DNA of 64,000 nucleotides from Acidimicrobiia bacterium (GTDB lineage Bacteria; Acidobacteriota; Terriglobia; Bryobacterales; Bryobacteraceae): NCBI GenBank assembly GCA_016871315.1, contig VFZE01000029.1, positions 1 to 64,000 of the forward strand, read 5' to 3'. Shown piece by piece: positions 7,296 to 16,508 of this stretch (position 1 is its first letter; each line of letters starts with the position of its first letter). The notes under the pieces were generated by a model. It saw only the letters and a program-made list of their open reading frames with translations, ran no database searches and was not told where the DNA came from. The position numbers and the translations under genes were made by a program.

Positions 7296-8382
7296 CCAGA
7301 CGACATCTGCTTACCGCTCCCGCCGCCACCTTCGCGCAAAACCCGCCCCCGCCAGGGATCGGCATCATCGGCACCGGCAACCGCGCATCGGCGCACTTCC
7401 GCGCCTATCCACAATTGTCCGAGGCGCGCATCGTCGCGTTGAGTGACCTTGAATCGGAGCGCATGGAAACCTATAACAAGACGCTGCCCCGGCGCGCCGC
7501 CACCTACACCGACTGGCGGGAACTCCTCAAGGACCCGCAGGTCGGCATCGTTGTCATCACCGCTCCCAACTTTCTTCATCACGATATGGCCATTGCCGCC
7601 CTCCGTGCGGGCAAGCATGTTCTGCTCGAGAAACCCATCGCCATAACCTATACGCTTGCGCGCCGTATTCAGAAAGAAGCCGAATCCAGCGGGCGCATCC
7701 TCGCCGTCGGCATGCAGCGGCGCTACTGGGCCATGGACGCACATATTCAGCAATTGGTGGATGGTAACCTCATCGGCCCGGTCCGCTTCATCCAAGTGAG
7801 CGAGTACCGCGGCGATTGGAGCCCGCGCGGCTGGCAATACACCGATCCCGCCACCGGGGGAAAACCAACTGGCGGTTTCTCAGGAAACTGGCCGGGTCCA
7901 CGGAACTGGAATTCTCCGTGCACGCCTTCAGCCAGGTCACCCAGCTCGTCAAGTCACCACTGACCCGCTGCGTGGCCAGCGGCGGCGTGCTGCGTTACCA
8001 GGGCCGCGACATGCGCGACCTCTGCACTGGTCTCATCGACTTCGGCAATGGCGTCCGCTTCAACTATTCTTTCTGTCTTTTCTCCCAGGGCACGCCCGGC
8101 TCCATGACCATAGTCGGTGACAAAGGCACTCTCCGCCACTCCGGCGGCGGCAAGCTGCTGCTCGACACGCCGGGGCGCCCCGGACAGGATCCTCCTCCGC
8201 TTGCCGGACATTCCGGCGAGCTCCCCGAAGTCGAGATGTATAAGGAATTCTTCCGCGCCATCGCCGAGAAGCGCCAACCTGCGCTCAACGCGCCACTGGC
8301 TATCGAGGCGGCGAAGATCGCCTACGCCATGGAGATCGCGATCACGGAGAACCGCATCGTTACCGAGCGCGACTTTGCCTGA
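7292..8382 (+). pseudogene. Gfo/Idh/MocA oxidoreductase, frameshifted at a G5A4 tract
   Basis: The first frame (7292 to about 7860) carries the NAD(P)-binding half: GIGIIGTGNRASAHF, ALSDLESERM, VVITAPNFLHHDMAIAALRAGKHVLLEKP and MQRRY. At the homopolymer run 7856-7864 (five G, four A) the frame is lost. The homologous continuation TNWRFLRKLAGSTELEFSVHAFSQV resumes in another frame and runs to 8382, with VGDKGTLRHSG and EFFRAI. The halves together match a full-length family member of about 360 residues. It is either a real inactivating indel or a consensus error at a homopolymer. The start overlaps the upstream isomerase gene, so the two were probably co-transcribed. Confidence 0.82.
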
Positions 8383-8384
8383 CG

Positions 8385-9503
8385 CTAGCCCGCTTGGAGC
8401 ATTTCTTCCCAGGTGACTTCACGCTTCAGGTCCATCGCCATGCGCCCCAGGATCGCCGAGAGCGTGCTCTCCACACCGCGCACCCCGGTGTTCTCCGGCT
8501 TCGCTTCCGCCAACCGGCTGACAAACGCGTTGATCGAATCGGCGCTGATCTCGCGCGGCGACCGCTCCTCGCTCACATCGGCGCGTCCTCGGAAATGCTT
8601 CCAGTAGTTCTCCGACGTCTCGATCACCCCGTTCGGGCCATGGAACTGCTCATACACGTTGCGGTAGAAGGGCGGCGCAAGCACCGTGCCCAGCAGCGTG
8701 CCTTGCACGTTGCCCGGATACGTGTAGGTGACCTGCCCATGGTCGCGCGTGTCGCCATAGCGCTCCAGTGTGCGCCCGCCCGTCCCAATCGCCTTCAGCG
8801 GCCGCGCGCCGAGGAACCAGTTCATCACGTCGATCAGGTGAATGTTGTTCTCAACAATCAGGTCGCCGGAGAGTTCGCGCCAGGCGCCCCAGCGCCGGAT
8901 CTTCTCCTCCATCGTCGCCGGTCGAGTGGATGGTCCCGTCCTGCCGCCTTCGCTCTTCACGAATTGAATATTGGCCCACCGGATGCGCCCGATGGCGCCG
9001 GAATCGAGCGCCTTCTTCGCCTGCTGGTAGACGTAACCGTAGCGGCGCTGGAAACCGAAGCTGATGTGGATGCGCCGGTCGGCGCCGTCGGCCAGCTGCA
9101 TGATGCGCTTGCAGTCGGCGATGCTCGACGCCGCCGGCTTCTCGATATAGATGTGCTTGCCGGATTTGATCGCCGCCTCGAAATGCTCGGCGTGCAGGAA
9201 GACCGGCGTTGCGATGATCACCGCGTCCAGCTTGGCATCGAGCAGCTTGCGATAGTCGGCAAAGACTTCCGGCGACTGCGCGCCCAGCCCCTTGCGGACC
9301 TGGTCCATCCGCTCCGGGTTCACGTCGCTGATGGCCGCCACTCGCGCGCCCGCGTTCTGCGAAACCAGCCGCGCCAGGTACGACCCGCGGTTGCCCACCC
9401 CGACGACGCCGATGCTCACGGCGGAGTTGGCGGCCGAGCCTTTCACGGCGGTCAACGGCAGTACAGCAGCCGAACGAATGAGATTGCGGCGTGTCGTCTT
9501 CAT
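8385..9503 (-). CDS. Gfo/Idh/MocA family oxidoreductase, Tat-exported
   Basis: The 372-residue protein has a twin-arginine leader (TTRRNLIRSAAVLPLTAV), then SIGVVGVGNRGSYLARL (dinucleotide fold), VIIATPVFLHAEHFEAAIKSGKHIYIEKPAAS with the family EKP motif, GFQRRYGYVYQ, and the C-terminal substrate half with NNIHLIDVMNWFLGARP. It should oxidise a sugar or related polyol with NAD(P), probably in the periplasm. I chose the ATG at 9503 because AGGAGG lies six bases upstream. The longer GTG at 9509 would abut that site. It is the last gene of a minus-strand run starting at 13305. Confidence 0.88.
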   Translation of the reverse strand: MKTTRRNLIRSAAVLPLTAVKGSAANSAVSIGVVGVGNRGSYLARLVSQNAGARVAAISDVNPERMDQVRKGLGAQSPEVFADYRKLLDAKLDAVIIATPVFLHAEHFEAAIKSGKHIYIEKPAASSIADCKRIMQLADGADRRIHISFGFQRRYGYVYQQAKKALDSGAIGRIRWANIQFVKSEGGRTGPSTRPATMEEKIRRWGAWRELSGDLIVENNIHLIDVMNWFLGARPLKAIGTGGRTLERYGDTRDHGQVTYTYPGNVQGTLLGTVLAPPFYRNVYEQFHGPNGVIETSENYWKHFRGRADVSEERSPREISADSINAFVSRLAEAKPENTGVRGVESTLSAILGRMAMDLKREVTWEEMLQAG

Positions 9504-9517
9504 CAACACCCTCCTTT

Positions 9518-10552
9518 TCAGCTTGCATGCGCCGAGGCGCGCAGCAGGGTTTCGTGAACCAGCAACTCGTGGTCATAGGAATATCGCAGCGGCTGCCCGG
9601 TCCGTATCGCGCGTGCCAGATCTTCAAATTCGCGGACGTCCCCTTGCTGCGCCGGCACCTGAATCTCTTGCCAACCGGCCCTGTACGGCCCCTGTGCCTT
9701 GCGCATGTGCGCGCGCATCAGGCGCGTGCCCGAGATCGGCTGGATGAAGAAGGTGCCATCGGTGCCGATCACTTCAAACGACCGGTGCTGCCCGGCGCCC
9801 GCCATCTTCGCGTGGATGGAGATGGTGGCCAGCGCCTTCTCGTATTCGAGTACGGCGAGCGTGTTGTCGGCGAGCGTATCTTTGACGCTCGTATCGTGGC
9901 GGATCCAGGCGCGCACGTCGCGTGGCCGGCCAAGCAGCTCGACAATGCGGTCGATCATATGGCCGCCCAGCTCGAACATCGCCCCGCCCGGATAGCGCGC
10001 TTCAATGGCTCGCTGTGCGGCGTCGCGGTCGGAATTCATCGTCGCCCGAACCAGCTGCACCTCGCCGAGCCAACCCTTTTTTGCCGCATCCAGCGCCGCG
10101 CCGATGGCATCGTCAAAGCGATAGCCGTAGCCGAGTTGGATGGCGAGCTTCTTGCGCCTCGCCTCTTCCACCAGTTCGCGGAACGGCGCCATCTCCGGCG
10201 ATGGCGGCTTCTCCAGGTGCAAGTGCTTGCCCGCCGCGATCACCTTGCGGCCCCACGCAATCGCTTCCCACACCTTGCACTCCACCAGCACAAAGCGGAT
10301 GGACGGGTCGGCCAACAGCTCTGCTTCCGGGACCCACGGGATGTTGCGGAACTGCGGATCGGCCTGACGACGCCTCCGCGACGCCTCATCCGGTTCGCAC
10401 GCGGCGACAATCTTGTAGTCCGGTGTCTCCAGCATCGCCTTCATCTTGCTTGTCAGATGGCTGTGCTGGGTTCCAAGGATGCCGGTGCGGATCGGCTCGG
10501 CGGCCGAAGCGGCGGCCATCGCCGCGGCCGGCAGAAACTGGCGGCGTGTCAT
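9518..10552 (-). CDS. Gfo/Idh/MocA family oxidoreductase
   Basis: The 344-residue product starts MTRRQFLPAAAMAAASAAEP, a twin-arginine-like leader. It has a Rossmann half with TGILGTQHSHLTSKMKAM, VLVECKVWEAIAWGRKVIAAGKHLHLEKPPS, and a C-terminal half with MFELGGHMIDRIVELLGRP. The GTQHSH loop replaces the common GxGxxG form, so cofactor binding may differ from the classical pattern. It lies between another Gfo/Idh/MocA gene and a TIM-barrel isomerase gene on the same strand, with gaps of 14 and 9 bases, so a catabolic operon for a sugar-like compound is likely. The substrate is unknown. Confidence 0.86.
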   Translation of the reverse strand: MTRRQFLPAAAMAAASAAEPIRTGILGTQHSHLTSKMKAMLETPDYKIVAACEPDEASRRRRQADPQFRNIPWVPEAELLADPSIRFVLVECKVWEAIAWGRKVIAAGKHLHLEKPPSPEMAPFRELVEEARRKKLAIQLGYGYRFDDAIGAALDAAKKGWLGEVQLVRATMNSDRDAAQRAIEARYPGGAMFELGGHMIDRIVELLGRPRDVRAWIRHDTSVKDTLADNTLAVLEYEKALATISIHAKMAGAGQHRSFEVIGTDGTFFIQPISGTRLMRAHMRKAQGPYRAGWQEIQVPAQQGDVREFEDLARAIRTGQPLRYSYDHELLVHETLLRASAHAS

Positions 10553-10561
10553 GGTTACTCC

Positions 10562-11455
10562 TTAAGCAATGCGCGGTTTCAAATAAGCGGCGCTTTTCTT
10601 GACGGCTTCTTCCACCGACATCACGCCTTCAAAGGCTTGGTGCACGGTGACGAAGCCTTGGTATCCGAGGCGCCGGATCGAAGCCAGAAACTCGTCGTAA
10701 GCGACACCGCCCTTTTCCCACAGACCGATGTGGTCCAGCCGGACCGGGCCGCGCTTCCATGTCTGGACCACGGCCGTTCCCTGCGGATTCAGCCGGTGGT
10801 TCTGGACGTAGACATTGAACAGGTAGGGCTTCAACCGCTCGATCGTGGCGGTACTGTAATCCTCCCCGGCGATCAGGCAATTGGCAGGCTCAAAGATCAG
10901 CCCGAAGTTGGGCCGGTCCACCGCCTTCAGCACCCGCAGCGTGCCTTCGATGGTCTCAAACAGGCTGGCGCAATGCGACTGGTGAGCCAGCCGGATCTTG
11001 CGCTCGGCGGCTTCATCGGATGCGCGGCGCGCCCACTCCATATCCTCGTCCTTCTTCATGCAGACGCGGATCAGGCTGGCGCCGAAGCCCTCGGCCAGAT
11101 CCAGATAGGGTTTGATGTTGCGCAGACAGTTCGGTCCCTGGTCATCGTTCTTCGGCACGGCGAAATCGCCCGTGACCATCGAGACTCCCAGCCCCGAGGC
11201 GCGGATCTTTGACCCGATTTCGGCGGTGATCTCCGGCGGAGTCTGAATGCCGGCCTGAGAGGCGCGCATGCACAGCGCGCTATAGCCATTCGATTTCGCC
11301 AACCCGATCAGCTCTTCGATCTTCATCGAAGACTTTTCCTTGTTGTCGAAAGCCTCGGCCACGCGCACGGAAAGCGACAGCTTCCTCTTTGGTTCCGCGG
11401 GCGCCGCCATCGCGGCGGCGGAGGCTTCGAGAAAAGTCCGGCGTGAAAGGTGCAT
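10562..11455 (-). CDS. sugar phosphate isomerase/epimerase (TIM barrel), Tat-like leader
   Basis: The 297-residue product starts MHLSRRTFLEASAAAMAAP, an export leader. It continues as an AP-endonuclease-2-like TIM barrel with YSALCMRASQAG, LGVSMVTGDFAVP, GASLIRVCMKK, FGLIFEPANCL, LFNVYVQNHRL and GFVTVHQAFEG. Members interconvert ketoses or dehydrate inosose-like compounds using a divalent metal. The longer open frame upstream overlaps the 3' end of the dehydrogenase gene and has no leader, so I chose 11455. The Shine-Dalgarno-like AAGGAG is unusually close to the ATG. Confidence 0.82.
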   Translation of the reverse strand: MHLSRRTFLEASAAAMAAPAEPKRKLSLSVRVAEAFDNKEKSSMKIEELIGLAKSNGYSALCMRASQAGIQTPPEITAEIGSKIRASGLGVSMVTGDFAVPKNDDQGPNCLRNIKPYLDLAEGFGASLIRVCMKKDEDMEWARRASDEAAERKIRLAHQSHCASLFETIEGTLRVLKAVDRPNFGLIFEPANCLIAGEDYSTATIERLKPYLFNVYVQNHRLNPQGTAVVQTWKRGPVRLDHIGLWEKGGVAYDEFLASIRRLGYQGFVTVHQAFEGVMSVEEAVKKSAAYLKPRIA

Positions 11456-11481
11456 GCTCCTTGAGCAGCATCCTATCACTT

Positions 11482-13038
11482 TCAGGAGACTTTTTCCGCG
11501 ATCGATTTCGCCTGGACGAACTGCAGCAGATAATCCGGACCGCCCGCTTTCGAGTCGGTTCCGCTCATGTTGAACCCGCCGAACGGGTGCGCCCCAACCA
11601 TTGCGCCCGTGCACTTGCGGTTCAAGTACAAGTTGCCGACATGGAACTGATCGGAAGCGTGGCGAAGCTTTTCCGGGTTCCTCGAATAGACAGCCCCCGT
11701 CAGTCCGTATTCGGAATCGTTGGCCAGCTCAAGCGCATGGTCGAAATCGCGCGCCTTCGTGATCGCCAGCACCGGGCCGAAAATCTCTTCCTGAAAGATC
11801 GCCGCCTTCGGCCCTACATCGGCGATTACCGTGGGCCGCAGAAAATAGCCATCACCCGGCGCCGGCTCGCCGCCCGTGATCAGCCGGCCTTCTTCCTTGC
11901 CCTTCTCGATATAGGAAAGGATGGTCTCGCGCGCGCCACGGTTGATCACCGGACCCATGTAGTTGCCAGGATCATCGGCCGGGCCCACGGTCAACTTCTC
12001 TGCCCCCGCTTTGACCTTCTCCACGAAGGCATCGTAAAGCGACTCATCGACGATCGCCCGCGAACAGGCCGAGCATTTCTGTCCCTGGAATCCGAATGCC
12101 GATGCGACGACACCCTGAACCGCCGCATCCAGATCGGCCTCCGCATCCACAATGATCGCGTCCTTACCGCCCATCTCCGCCACGACGCGCTTGATCCATA
12201 CCTGGCCCGGCTGCGGCGTGGCCGCCAGTTGGTTGATCCGCAGGCCGACGTCGCGCGAACCGGTGAAGGAAACGAAACGCGTCTTGGGGTGCGTCACCAG
12301 CAGATCGCCGATTTCTGAACCGCTTCCAGTAACTAGCGACACCGACTCCGCCGGAAAGCCGGCCTCCAGCAGCAGGTCGATAAACTGCGCGCCAATGGTC
12401 GGAGTGTCCGAGGACGGTTTCAACACCACGGTATTGCCCGTCACCAAAGCCGCCACTGTCATGCCTGCCAGAATCGCCAGCGGGAAATTCCACGGCGGAA
12501 TCACCACGCCCACACCGAGCGGCATGTAGCGCAAGTGGCCGCGCTCGCCCGGCAGTTGCAGCAGCGGCTCTGGGGAGTGAAGCCGCAGCATCTGGCGTCC
12601 GTAGTATTCGCAGAAATCGATTGCCTCGGAGGTGTCGGCCTCGGCTTCCGCCCAGTTCTTGCCGCTTTCGAGAATCAGCCAGGCATTGAACTCGAGTTTC
12701 CGCCGCTTTAGCAGCGCCGAGGCTTCCAGCAACAAGCGCACTCGCTCTTCGGCGTCCGTTGCCGCCCATTTCCGAAAGAATGCATGCGCGGCTTCGATGG
12801 CTTCCACCGCCATTTCCTTCGTTGCCTTTTGATGGACGCCTATCACCTCTGCCGGGCCGGAAGGATTGATGGAGGGGAGTTTCGCCTCCGCCTGCCGGCG
12901 TTTGCCTGCGATCAGAAGCGGATACTCACGGCCAAGTTTTGAGCGAACCGCAGCCAAGGCCGTTTCCATCGCCGCGCGGTTGGCCGGGATGGTGAAATCG
13001 GTATAAGGCTCGTTCGTGAAAGCGGGAAGCTTGGTCAC
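11482..13038 (-). CDS. pruA: L-glutamate gamma-semialdehyde (P5C) dehydrogenase
   Basis: The 518-residue aldehyde dehydrogenase oxidises glutamate semialdehyde (from P5C) to glutamate with NAD in proline catabolism. Visible features are PPWNFPLAILAGMTVAALVTGNTVVLKPS (cofactor binding), FVSFTGSRDVG, the general base Glu288 in VVAEMGGKDA, and the nucleophile Cys322 in GQKCSACSR. The length and GQKCSACSR fit the RocA/PruA group. No proline dehydrogenase gene is nearby. The GTG start abuts the stop of the upstream YtxH gene (TAA then GTG), which suggests coupled translation. Confidence 0.93.
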   Translation of the reverse strand: MTKLPAFTNEPYTDFTIPANRAAMETALAAVRSKLGREYPLLIAGKRRQAEAKLPSINPSGPAEVIGVHQKATKEMAVEAIEAAHAFFRKWAATDAEERVRLLLEASALLKRRKLEFNAWLILESGKNWAEAEADTSEAIDFCEYYGRQMLRLHSPEPLLQLPGERGHLRYMPLGVGVVIPPWNFPLAILAGMTVAALVTGNTVVLKPSSDTPTIGAQFIDLLLEAGFPAESVSLVTGSGSEIGDLLVTHPKTRFVSFTGSRDVGLRINQLAATPQPGQVWIKRVVAEMGGKDAIIVDAEADLDAAVQGVVASAFGFQGQKCSACSRAIVDESLYDAFVEKVKAGAEKLTVGPADDPGNYMGPVINRGARETILSYIEKGKEEGRLITGGEPAPGDGYFLRPTVIADVGPKAAIFQEEIFGPVLAITKARDFDHALELANDSEYGLTGAVYSRNPEKLRHASDQFHVGNLYLNRKCTGAMVGAHPFGGFNMSGTDSKAGGPDYLLQFVQAKSIAEKVS

Positions 13039-13305
13039 TTAGCCTTGCACGAGACGGCGTCCACGGTCGAACATCTCGGCCGCCTCGTCGGCGATCTTGC
13101 GGCCCTTGTCGTAAAGATCGCGGCCCTTGCCCACCAGATCGCGGCCGGTGTCGGCAATTGCATCGCGGCCCTCCTCGGCTTTGCGTCCCAGATACCGCCT
13201 TGTTTCTTCTCCGGAGGCCGGCGCGAACAAGAGCGCGAGTGCGGCTCCAACCGCGGCGCCGGTGAGGAACCAGATCGCTTTCGAACTGTCGCTGTGATTG
13301 GCCAT
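13039..13305 (-). CDS. YtxH domain-containing protein
   Basis: The 88-residue protein has one N-terminal membrane segment (IWFLTGAAVGAALALLFAPASG) ending in the conserved APxSGEETR motif of the YtxH family (PF12732). An amphipathic Lys/Arg/Asp-rich tail with repeated GRDL/GRK units follows. YtxH proteins are small, often stress-linked membrane-anchored proteins of unknown role. AGGAGA lies eight bases upstream of the ATG at 13305. Its stop touches the start of the P5C dehydrogenase gene; a functional link is not evident. Confidence 0.82.
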   Translation of the reverse strand: MANHSDSSKAIWFLTGAAVGAALALLFAPASGEETRRYLGRKAEEGRDAIADTGRDLVGKGRDLYDKGRKIADEAAEMFDRGRRLVQG

Positions 13306-13372
13306 GGTGCTGTATCTCCTTCTTTCTATTTTACTAGAGTCGATCGTAACCGGATTGGGGTAAGGTGGAGGT

Positions 13373-13870
13373 ATGAGTTCATCGCCGGAACAAACCGTCA
13401 TCATCTTCCGCTCACCTGACCTCGGAGCCCGTGAGGAGGCCGAAACGATACGCGATCTTCTGGAAGGAGCAGGCATCGCGGCCGCCGTGCTGGCCGACGA
13501 TGCGCCCGGCGTGCCGTCCGGAGTCGTCGCCGTCCGCGTGGCGGCGGCGCAGGAAAAGCAGGCCGAAGCCGTGCTCGCCGCGGCAAAGACCGCGCAGCCG
13601 CTGCCCGCAGACAACACCTCCAAGCTGGACCTGGTGGGAATCTTTGAAGGCGTCGGCGCGACCGGAGAGCTCGAAGCGATTTCCATCCGTGCGGTGTTGG
13701 ATGCCAACGGGCTGCCCTCGGTGCTCGTCGGCAGTTCGACCATCCCCAATCTTCCGTTTGTGGTTCAGGTGCCGGCGGTTCTGGCCGCGCAGGCCAGGGA
13801 AGCGCTCGCCGAGGCGCAGCGAGCCGGAGAGGCAGCAGCGGAGGCAGCCGGGCAGGGCGGCGAAGCGTAG
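13373..13870 (+). CDS. DUF2007-like putative signal-transducing protein, two repeats
   Basis: The 165-residue cytosolic protein contains two similar halves. Residues about 8-75 (VIIFRSPDLGAREEAETIRDLLEGAGIAAAV) and 88-150 (GELEAISIRAVLDANGLPSVLVG) each follow the DUF2007 pattern of a strand, a helix that selects between alternative elements, and a second strand. Family members are called putative signal-transducing proteins but have no established function. A GGAGG-type ribosome site immediately precedes the ATG. The C-terminus is an Ala/Glu-rich low-complexity helix. It is divergent from the YtxH gene and convergent with comEC. Confidence 0.7.
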   Translation: MSSSPEQTVIIFRSPDLGAREEAETIRDLLEGAGIAAAVLADDAPGVPSGVVAVRVAAAQEKQAEAVLAAAKTAQPLPADNTSKLDLVGIFEGVGATGELEAISIRAVLDANGLPSVLVGSSTIPNLPFVVQVPAVLAAQAREALAEAQRAGEAAAEAAGQGGEA

Positions 13871-13876
13871 GGCCTC

Positions 13877-16447
13877 TTATTGGGGCGCCGGAGCCGGCAA
13901 TGGGAACCCGGCGCTGCTTCGCTGGAAACGAGTCTGTGTCCTGAGAGGCCAGTTGCGTGCCTGCAGCCGGACGCGGCGCCCGTCTGAGACCACGGTGATC
14001 ATCCCGTGCAAATCGGTTCGCCATACGCTGGAGTTGTGGCCGCCGAACCGTTCCAGCACCTCCGGGTGAGGATGACGGAAGAGATTTCCGGCGCCGTCGC
14101 TGATCAGCGCAAAGGCCGGCCGCGCGGCTTCCAGAAAAGGCGCCGTGCTGGAAGACTTGCTGCCGTGGTGAGCCACCTTCAAAACATCGGTTCGTCCAAC
14201 CAGCCCTTCCGATACCAAGCGCGCCTCGATCTGCCGCTCCATGTCCCCTGTCAGCAGGAAGGAAGTGGATCCGTATGTGAGCCGCATCACCAGCGATTCA
14301 TTGTTGTGCGCCCGCGCCTTGGGAACATAGTCTTCGGCAGGGGACAGCACCTCGACCCCGGCGCCGCCCCATGGCCGGCGCCAGCCGGTTGTGGGTTGCA
14401 CGATCTCAGCGCCCATGCGCTTCGCACATTCGCGAATCGCGCGCCAGTTCCCGGTTTCCGGAAAAGCTCCCATCCAAAGCTGGCGCGGACGGAAGTTCTC
14501 GAGAATCGCGATAGCGCCGCCAATGTGGTCCTCATGCGCGTGCGTGAGCGCCAGCACGTCAAGGGTCTGAATCGACCGGCTCCATAGGTAGGTGGAAACG
14601 ACGTCTTCGCCCATGTTGAAAGTCGAGGCAGTGGCGCGTCCGAATGCCAGCGAACCGCCGGTGTCCACCAGCATCATCTTTCCCTCCGGACTCGTCACCA
14701 GCAAGCTGTCGCCTTGCCCCACATCCATGGCGGTGAGTTCCAGCATTCCGGGCTCGTAATGCGGGCGGAAGGGGTGACTTATCAACGCCCACATCAACAG
14801 GCCGCACATGCCCGCCGCCGCCAGCTGCCACCGCCGCCTTCCATGGAAGGATGCCGCCACAAGAGCCAGCGCGATGAGCAACGCCGCGGCCAGCCATGCC
14901 GGCGGATCGGGCACGCGCCACGACGGATCAAAACCGGCATGGTACTGAGCGATCCGGCCGGACCAATTGACAATCGTGGTGGTGATCCAGACCAACGGAC
15001 TCCAGCCGGTCAGCAGCGCCAGGAAGCCCGCCGGCACCAAGAGATTGGTCAGCGGAACGATGAACAGGTTCGCGGAGAGCCCCGACAAAGACACGCGGTG
15101 GAAGTAGGCAATCATCGGCAGCGTGAGCCCGGCTTGCACGACGGCGGAGACCACCATCAGCTCCCAGCAAAAAGAGACCACGCGTCCCGCCCCGGCGCAC
15201 AGCCACAGGACCGCGCGATAGGGAAGCCGCGTCAGCAGGTTCATGGTTTCCGCGAGCAGGCGGATCTCCAGACGGAAGGAAGCGACGCGGGGCGGCAGGT
15301 GCAGATCCCAAGCCTGATTGTCGAGGGAACCAAGGGCGCGAGAGTATGGCAGCGTGGTGCTTTCCAGCAGGGGAACCGCCACGCCGCCGATGAGCGCCAC
15401 AGCCAGAAAGGACAGCTGAAAGCTGGGATCAAACAGCTGTTCCGGATCGGCGGCAAGAAAGATCAGCCCGATGGCGGAGACGATATTGAGAATCCGCGGC
15501 GTGCGGAAGAAGAAGCGGGCGAGGGTATAGAGCATCAGGCCGGCGGCGGCGCGCAACACGGGGGTTCCGGCGCCTGTCATGAACGCGTAGATCCAGCCCA
15601 CTGCGGTAGTGAGGATCAGCGCCAACGTCTGCGGGACTCCCACAACCCGGAACAGGAACAGGAAGCAGGCCGCCAACGTCGTGATGTGTAGCCCGGAGAT
15701 CACCAGCGCGTGATAAGTTCCCGTGCGGCGGTAGTTTTCGATCCACACCTTCTCCAGGCGCGAGGCGTCGCCCGCCAGCACGGCTCTTGACAGCCCGAGC
15801 GCATGAGCATCGGAGGAGTAGACGCGGTCCAGCCGGTCCAGCACCGCCTGGCGCAAAGAGAAGATCGCCGCGCGCCACGGCGTACCGCAGTTGTTCCCGG
15901 TCACGCGAACCGAGCCGGGGTCGCGCGCCGAAGCCGTCCAATAAATTTGCCGCCGCGCCAGGTAGCCTTCGTAGTCGAAGGCTCCCGGATTGCCGTAGTT
16001 GCGCGGCTGGCGGAGCCGCGCCGGCAATTCCACCTCTTGCCCGTAGCGCAAACGAGGCGGGTCTTCGCCGTCCTTCAGATAAAACTGAACCCGCACGCGG
16101 GCGTCCCTGTCGAGCTCCAACACAAACACCTCGCGGCCCGGAAACAGCGCCGGCGGTTCCACGACGCATCCGGCCAGCAGCATTGTCTCGCCCGGTTCGA
16201 ATTCGATCTCCGGCGCCGGTCCCGGGTGCCTCCAAATGTCCGTCAAGATTCCGCAGCAAAACACCGCCGCCAGCACGTTCAACAGGGTCAAGCGCCGGAG
16301 GCTCCGCCGTTGCGAAAGGCTCGCCAACAGCAGGTAGGCTGCCAGCGCGAACGAGATCTCGGCAAAAGAAAAATCTGCCAGCCGCGACAAAACTATACCG
16401 GCGGCGAAACAGAGGAAGGCCAGCAGCACGGGATTGGTGGAGAGCAT
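13877..16447 (-). CDS. comEC: ComEC/Rec2 competence DNA-import channel
   Basis: The 856-residue protein has the full three-part ComEC layout: N-terminal hydrophobic helices and an OB-like DUF4131 region (to about residue 190), a multi-helix Competence domain (about 225-500) with YHALVISGLHITTLAA, and a C-terminal metallo-beta-lactamase domain (about 570-800) with LTHAHEDHIGGA (HxHxDH). In naturally competent bacteria it forms the inner-membrane channel for single-stranded DNA, and the lactamase-like domain may degrade the second strand. The intact length suggests function. It is divergent from the redoxin gene, with 61 bases between the starts. Confidence 0.92.
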   Translation of the reverse strand: MLSTNPVLLAFLCFAAGIVLSRLADFSFAEISFALAAYLLLASLSQRRSLRRLTLLNVLAAVFCCGILTDIWRHPGPAPEIEFEPGETMLLAGCVVEPPALFPGREVFVLELDRDARVRVQFYLKDGEDPPRLRYGQEVELPARLRQPRNYGNPGAFDYEGYLARRQIYWTASARDPGSVRVTGNNCGTPWRAAIFSLRQAVLDRLDRVYSSDAHALGLSRAVLAGDASRLEKVWIENYRRTGTYHALVISGLHITTLAACFLFLFRVVGVPQTLALILTTAVGWIYAFMTGAGTPVLRAAAGLMLYTLARFFFRTPRILNIVSAIGLIFLAADPEQLFDPSFQLSFLAVALIGGVAVPLLESTTLPYSRALGSLDNQAWDLHLPPRVASFRLEIRLLAETMNLLTRLPYRAVLWLCAGAGRVVSFCWELMVVSAVVQAGLTLPMIAYFHRVSLSGLSANLFIVPLTNLLVPAGFLALLTGWSPLVWITTTIVNWSGRIAQYHAGFDPSWRVPDPPAWLAAALLIALALVAASFHGRRRWQLAAAGMCGLLMWALISHPFRPHYEPGMLELTAMDVGQGDSLLVTSPEGKMMLVDTGGSLAFGRATASTFNMGEDVVSTYLWSRSIQTLDVLALTHAHEDHIGGAIAILENFRPRQLWMGAFPETGNWRAIRECAKRMGAEIVQPTTGWRRPWGGAGVEVLSPAEDYVPKARAHNNESLVMRLTYGSTSFLLTGDMERQIEARLVSEGLVGRTDVLKVAHHGSKSSSTAPFLEAARPAFALISDGAGNLFRHPHPEVLERFGGHNSSVWRTDLHGMITVVSDGRRVRLQARNWPLRTQTRFQRSSAGFPLPAPAPQ

Positions 16448-16470
16448 GGACAGAAATGTAGTGCCGCCGC

Positions 16471-16484
16471 AGACTCCGGAGTCT
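16471..16484. promoter_or_regulatory. 14-bp perfect palindrome in a divergent promoter region
   Basis: AGACTCCGGAGTCT is a perfect palindrome lying midway in the 61-base gap between the divergent comEC and redoxin starts. Its position fits an operator for a dimeric regulator, but no promoter elements are clear enough to place it, and a chance palindrome is possible in such GC-rich DNA. Confidence 0.3.
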
Positions 16485-16508
16485 CCCGGCCGTGATAGCC
16501 TAAGGTTT

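Noticed and set aside
9491-11212. 573-codon plus-strand open frame
   Set aside because: Shadow of the two minus-strand oxidoreductase/isomerase genes; its translation is His/Arg/Leu-rich without motifs.
13039-13749. 236-codon minus-strand frame containing the YtxH protein
   Set aside because: The N-terminal 148 residues are antisense to the DUF2007-like gene and lack motifs; the YtxH domain with its own ribosome site begins at 13305.
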